Positions 5,338 to 7,688 of a stretch of 7,688 bases of DNA are shown in pieces. A model generated the notes under the pieces. The model made no database searches and was not told where the DNA came from. It saw only the letters and a program-made list of their open reading frames with translations. The DNA is from Pseudomonadota bacterium (GTDB lineage: Bacteria; Desulfobacterota; Anaeroferrophillalia; Anaeroferrophillales; Tharpellaceae). The translations under genes were made by a program, and so were the position numbers. The stretch is taken from assembly GCA_015486505.1 (NCBI GenBank), contig WFRP01000010.1, forward strand, positions 1 through 7,688, read 5' to 3'. Numbering within the stretch: the first letter of the stretch is position 1; each line of letters begins with the position of its first letter.

Positions 5338-5364
5338 GTTCCTCCTCTATGAAAGAGGAGGAAC
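5338..5364 (+). terminator. Hairpin after the maturase gene, probable terminator
   Basis: GTTCCTCCTCT pairs perfectly with AGAGGAGGAAC over 11 bp around a 5-base loop, 87 bases after the maturase stop. The trailing sequence is pyrimidine-rich (TCTTTCCTCTCT), not a clean T-run. It is therefore a likely but not ideal terminator. Confidence 0.65.
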
Positions 5365-5462
5365 TCTTTCCTCTCTGTAAAATATCCGAATATCCATTTT
5401 AAATTTGTGAATTGTGTCACCGACAGTCTGATTATGCCATCTTCTTGGCGGTATTTCGTTAA

Positions 5463-5549
5463 ATAGAGAGTTGTTCAACACCGAGGAAGGCAACTTTAAA
5501 GAAAATTGCGGCGGCTTTTGGAAACGAGCTTGATCAAGTTATAGATTAA
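5463..5549 (+). pseudogene. Remnant of XRE/HigA-type HTH regulator (C-terminal half)
   Basis: Reading from 5463 to TAA 5547-5549 gives a tail containing PRKATLKKIAAAFGNELDQ followed by VID. This is the typical end of an XRE-family helix-turn-helix antitoxin, whose consensus there resembles P-x-x-x-T-L-x-x-I-A-x-A-L-G-x-x-L. An in-frame TAA at 5460-5462 lies directly upstream, and no start codon or DNA-recognition helix is left. It appears to be debris of an earlier regulator or toxin-antitoxin gene, just upstream of the intact pair at 5692. Short length limits confidence. Confidence 0.6.
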
Positions 5550-5634
5550 GAACCGCCGGGAAGAGGGTTTTAAAACGAAATATGTAATTTGTTTGTTCGC
5601 CTTCTGAACATAAATCGCTTAGATAAAATGTTTG

Positions 5635-5663
5635 TTGCAATATGCAATGAATTGCTTTATAGT
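5635..5663 (+). promoter_or_regulatory. Promoter with embedded operator for the toxin-antitoxin operon
   Basis: A -35 TTGCAA (5635-5640) and a -10 TATAGT (5658-5663) are separated by exactly 17 bases, with the antitoxin ATG 29 bases after the -10. The spacer contains the palindrome GCAATGAATTGC (5644-5655), well placed for binding by the antitoxin or the toxin-antitoxin complex. That is the usual autoregulation of such operons. Confidence 0.65.
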
Positions 5664-5691
5664 GCAACTAACTATCAGCGATGGGGGGATT

Positions 5692-5910
5692 ATGACTAAC
5701 GCAGTTAGAGTATCAGAGGACTTGGTAAAAGAGGCCAGGATCTTTAGCAAAATTGACAAACGATCTGTTACCGGCCAAATTGAACATTGGGCGCGAATCG
5801 GTAAATGCGCAGAGGAAAATCCGGATATGACCTACAGTTTAATAAAAGAAATTTTAATCGGTATTGCAGAAATTGAAGCGAGTGAATCTTCAGAATACAC
5901 TTTCGGCTGA
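5692..5910 (+). CDS. ParD-like antitoxin
   Basis: The protein has 72 residues and starts at ATG 5692, right after the purine-rich GGGGGGAT. The in-frame ATG at 5632 would overlap the promoter, so I reject it. The sequence AVRVSEDLVKEARIFSKI followed by RSVTGQIEHWARIGK and EENPDMTYSLIKEIL is a close fit to the ParD-like antitoxin family (DUF3423/PF11903). In that family the N-terminal part forms a ribbon-helix-helix-type DNA-binding fold and the C-terminal helix grips the toxin. Its stop lies six bases before the toxin start. The expected role is neutralising the toxin encoded next and repressing the shared promoter. Confidence 0.88.
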   Translation: MTNAVRVSEDLVKEARIFSKIDKRSVTGQIEHWARIGKCAEENPDMTYSLIKEILIGIAEIEASESSEYTFG

Positions 5911-5916
5911 TTGCCT

Positions 5917-6198
5917 ATGCAAATCATTCAATCTCGGTCTTTTGAACGTAAAATTAAAAAGTTCACAAAACCTGAAAAAAAGAAGTTGGATGAAGAAGTC
6001 CGAAAAATCTTGAACGATCCTGCGATCGGATCTGAAAAGAAAGGTGACCTTCGCGGTATATTTGTCCACAAGTTTAAAATCCAGACCACACAATATCTCT
6101 TATCCTATCGTTTTTTCGGTGAGAACTTGGAATTAATTATGATTGGACCCTATGAAACCTATTATAGAGATTTAAAAAGTTACCTTAGATCGCAATAA
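5917..6198 (+). CDS. RelE/ParE-superfamily toxin
   Basis: The protein has 93 residues from ATG 5917. A TTG at 5911 is a possible alternative start, only two codons longer. The pattern F-x-x-x-I-K-K-F near the N-terminus, then KKGDLRGIFVHKFKI, TQYLLSYRF, and LELIMIGPYETYYRDLKSYL, matches RelE/ParE-fold toxins of the type paired with ParD-like antitoxins. These act as ribosome-dependent mRNA nucleases or as gyrase poisons, and the sequence does not tell me which. It has no strong ribosome binding site of its own, so translation probably couples to the antitoxin gene, which ends six bases upstream. The pair probably stabilises this accessory region. Confidence 0.88.
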   Translation: MQIIQSRSFERKIKKFTKPEKKKLDEEVRKILNDPAIGSEKKGDLRGIFVHKFKIQTTQYLLSYRFFGENLELIMIGPYETYYRDLKSYLRSQ

Positions 6199-6408
6199 CA
6201 GGCGAATCTGTCAGTTCACCAGGCAGGATTTAAAGTGATGCTTTAACTTAAAAATCAATAGAGTCTCTTCAAAAGCTTGTTCAAGCACTTTCCCCGGTTG
6301 AAAATTCACAAAAACTATCAAACTCGGCAGCGGCATTGTGCACGAAGAAGAAAAGCGGGTTGTTGTGGTTTAAGGGATTTTCTGAACTCTCAAGGGCTGG
6401 ATTTTAAA
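6199..6408. other. No supportable gene between the toxin gene and the RT remnant
   Basis: Only short, stop-interrupted frames are present. A basic frame from 6277 runs into the reverse-transcriptase remnant, but its first 40 residues (RQRHCARRRKAGCC and neighbours) match nothing I know. I see no repeat or hairpin of note. Confidence 0.5.
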
Positions 6409-6853
6409 ATGGTGGGTGATTTTCTGTTTTCGCAACTTTTTCAACCTGTTCACCTGCGGGCGGCCTGGTAGCAGGTGCTGGACAAAAATGCCTAGGGCGG
6501 GATTGACGGTAATGATCCGGAACACCCCCCTCTGGAAGAGAAAATTGAAACTATGATCAGGAAAACAGTTATCGAACTTGAGCATGGCCCGTTATGTTCC
6601 GGAGCCCTAGCGGGAATTCAAGATTTCCAAATTGAATGATAAACGGGAATGGCGAACCCCGGCCCTGCCGGCGGTAATCGATAAAGTGGTGCAGCAGGCG
6701 GTTGTCGATCTTATTGAGCCGCTTTTTGAGAAAAATTTTCTGGACTGCAGTTACGCTTATCGCCGGGGCAAAGGCCCGGTCAAAGCCTGCTGGCGTATCA
6801 GCCATATTCTGAACAACTCACGTCCCGGTTGGGTGCGGTTGGGATTACTTTGA
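6409..6853 (+). pseudogene. Reverse transcriptase pseudogene, N-terminal part only
   Basis: The first frame reads LFQPVHLRAAW, a TAG (6469-6471), QVLDKNA, a TAG (6493-6495), then GGIDG. That is the N-terminal pattern A-W-x-x-V...G-x-x-G-I-D-G of bacterial reverse transcriptases. Near 6580 the frame shifts by one. The second frame gives ARYVPEP, a TAG (6608-6610), FKISKLNDKREWRTPALPAV, and then VVQQAVVDLIEPLFEKNF and SYAYRRGKGP, the diagnostic RT 1-2 region. The frame ends at TGA 6851 before any catalytic YxDD. Three stops, one frameshift and a missing palm core make it clearly dead. The sequence could derive from a group II intron, a retroelement of the diversity-generating type, or an unassigned (UG) RT. 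I see no intron domain V or template/variable repeat pair. Confidence 0.85.
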
Positions 6854-6965
6854 ATCGTGGGAGCTTTTCCAGAAATCCGGAAGTTCTCATTTCAGGCTGC
6901 TGCTGGTCAGGATTATGTGGTGTTAGCGGCGGCGCGTCCTGATCGCGGTTGATCCTGGCACGGTA

Positions 6966-7208
6966 TTACAGATCCCACTTGTTTGCCGAAACGAATATCC
7001 CATACTGACGGTGGCCACCGCCGTAACCCATTCCGGCGATCAGATTCGTTGGTAGAAAGTTACTCTGCGTCAGACCGGGAAACGTCGCTGCGACGGCGTC
7101 CTTACCGGTTCGATAAATTACCGGTGCGAGCTTACCCGTTTCATCCCTTTTCTTAAAGCCGTCCGAATTTTCAACATCGGCAAACCCCCAACCCTGCCCC
7201 TGGGCCAA
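6966..7208 (-). pseudogene. Unidentified protein fragment with in-frame stop at its N-terminal side
   Basis: The minus strand reads an 80-codon frame from TTG 7206-7208 to TAA 6966-6968. It contains GWGFADVENSDGFKKRDETG, APVIYRTGKDAVAATFPGLT and FLPTNLIAGMGYGGGHRQYG. It has the composition of a real protein end, with a Gly-rich GMGYGGGHRQYG. A TAA (7215-7217) two codons upstream interrupts a frame that also looks protein-like further up (DNFFNLNNEAEVLL). No ATG or ribosome binding site is found. I do not recognise the family. It appears to be a decayed C-terminal gene fragment on the opposite strand from everything around it. Confidence 0.45.
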
Positions 7209-7268
7209 ATCTCTTTAGAGCAAGACTTCAGCCTCGTTATTCAGGTTGAAAAAGTTATCAGTGCAACG

Positions 7269-7308
7269 CTCAATTGATATATTTTTTAAAAGTTAAAATA
7301 TCATTGAG
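7269..7308. other. AT-rich imperfect palindrome
   Basis: CTCAATTGATATATTTT faces AAAATATCATTGAG, its near reverse complement, with small bulges on the left arm. It lies 21 bases before the 7329 start. It could be an operator, an element end, or a weak terminator for the minus-strand fragment. Confidence 0.5.
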
Positions 7309-7328
7309 TTCTGCCATTTATTAAGCAC

Positions 7329-7625
7329 ATGGAAACTATGATTAATAGAAGCTATCTTGCAGGAGGTGCGGTTATTGGTGCGGGAGTATTAGTCGTGGGC
7401 GGAGTCGGCCTGGTGTTTGCCGCGCCGATTGCTGCAGCCGTCGGGGCGAAAGGTGATATCTGTTCGGGCACCCCTTGTTTTGGGGCAGGTTGTTTAGTGA
7501 TGCCGGAGTTTTATCTGATTATTACCAGTCCGAACCGTATGGTAGAAAAAACTTCTGTTTTTTACTGTCCGGCCTTATGGACTTTAGTGAAAGAGTTTAT
7601 CATCGGGAGTAATTGGCGGACTTGA
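7329..7625 (+). CDS. Gly/Ala-rich small membrane ORF, uncertain
   Basis: The frame has 98 residues from ATG 7329, with an inner ATG at 7338. No good Shine-Dalgarno precedes either, so the start is doubtful. Residues 9-40 form a very Gly/Ala/Val-rich hydrophobic segment (GGAVIGAGVLVVGGVGLVFA) of glycine-zipper character. It is followed by ICSGTPCFGAGC (44-55), with three closely spaced Cys. The last 43 residues (from about VMPEFYLI) look unrelated in composition and may be read-through into non-coding sequence or a frameshift. The first half resembles the small membrane peptide at 3372 in character, and both lie near an R repeat in the same orientation. It could be a degraded bacteriocin-like or accessory peptide. 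Confidence 0.45.
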   Translation: METMINRSYLAGGAVIGAGVLVVGGVGLVFAAPIAAAVGAKGDICSGTPCFGAGCLVMPEFYLIITSPNRMVEKTSVFYCPALWTLVKEFIIGSNWRT

Positions 7626-7630
7626 AAAAG

Positions 7631-7688
7631 CTAATGCGGGAACAGATCCCGCAACCCAAACGGAGCCTTGTGGCCCGTACCCAGGGCA
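7631..7688 (-). repeat. Structured repeat R3 (partial, cut by window end)
   Basis: Read on the minus strand, the visible part matches the 3' half of R1: CCCTGGGT, a stem ACGGGCC/GGC-T-CCGT with one bulged T, then TTGGGTTGCGGGA, a short loop, and TCCCGCATTAG. The end stem 7635-7641/7647-7653 is a perfect 7 bp, as in R1. It has the same orientation as R2 and lies six bases after the 7329 ORF stop. Confidence 0.85.

Noticed and set aside
6409..7208. Diversity-generating retroelement with template and variable repeats
   Set aside because: The RT is broken and no pair of near-identical segments with adenine-specific differences is visible in the window.

Overview
The window looks like accessory DNA from an anaerobic bacterium, possibly Desulfobacterota. 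That placement is only an inference, from the mid-range base composition, the radical SAM peptide chemistry, the strong AAGGAGG-type ribosome binding sites and the amount of gene debris. No rRNA, tRNA or CRISPR array is visible. TGA is a normal stop here: it ends radC, the nuclease gene, precursor 1, the maturase and the antitoxin.

Layout. (1) 3-209 is the C-terminal end of a RadC/JAB-domain protein. (2) 211-348 is a structured repeat, R1. (3) 460-2256 is an operon-like run of two small membrane proteins with overlapping genes, followed by a protein with a PD-(D/E)xK nuclease-like C-terminus. (4) 2364-3685 holds three very short genes for peptides that begin MKK and share the C-terminal motif NGNCGC. 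Between them lie a beta-strand-repeat (DUF4097-like) protein and a Gly/Ala-rich one-helix membrane peptide. The third short gene has an in-frame TGA just before the motif. (5) 3765-3915 is a second, inverted copy of the structured repeat, R2. (6) 3928-5250 encodes a radical SAM/SPASM protein, the obvious candidate maturase for the NGNCGC peptides. (7) 5251-6198 holds a hairpin, a remnant of an XRE-type regulator, and an intact ParD-like/RelE-like toxin-antitoxin pair with a recognisable promoter. (8) 6199-7320 is decayed DNA with a reverse-transcriptase pseudogene and an unidentified minus-strand fragment. (9) 7329-7625 is another Gly/Ala-rich small membrane ORF, followed by a third copy of the structured repeat, R3, cut by the window end.

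How it may work. I read 460-5250 as a RiPP (ribosomally made, post-translationally modified peptide) locus: several precursors, one radical SAM/SPASM maturase, and accessory membrane, beta-repeat and nuclease-like proteins whose roles are unknown. I cannot match the NGNCGC precursors with certainty to a named RiPP class. The closest idea I can offer is the radical SAM 'selenobiotic' type peptides, from memory only. The R repeats flank the precursor half in opposite orientation, and the paired arms of their hairpins show compensatory changes. They may be structured RNAs or the ends of a mobile or invertible cassette.
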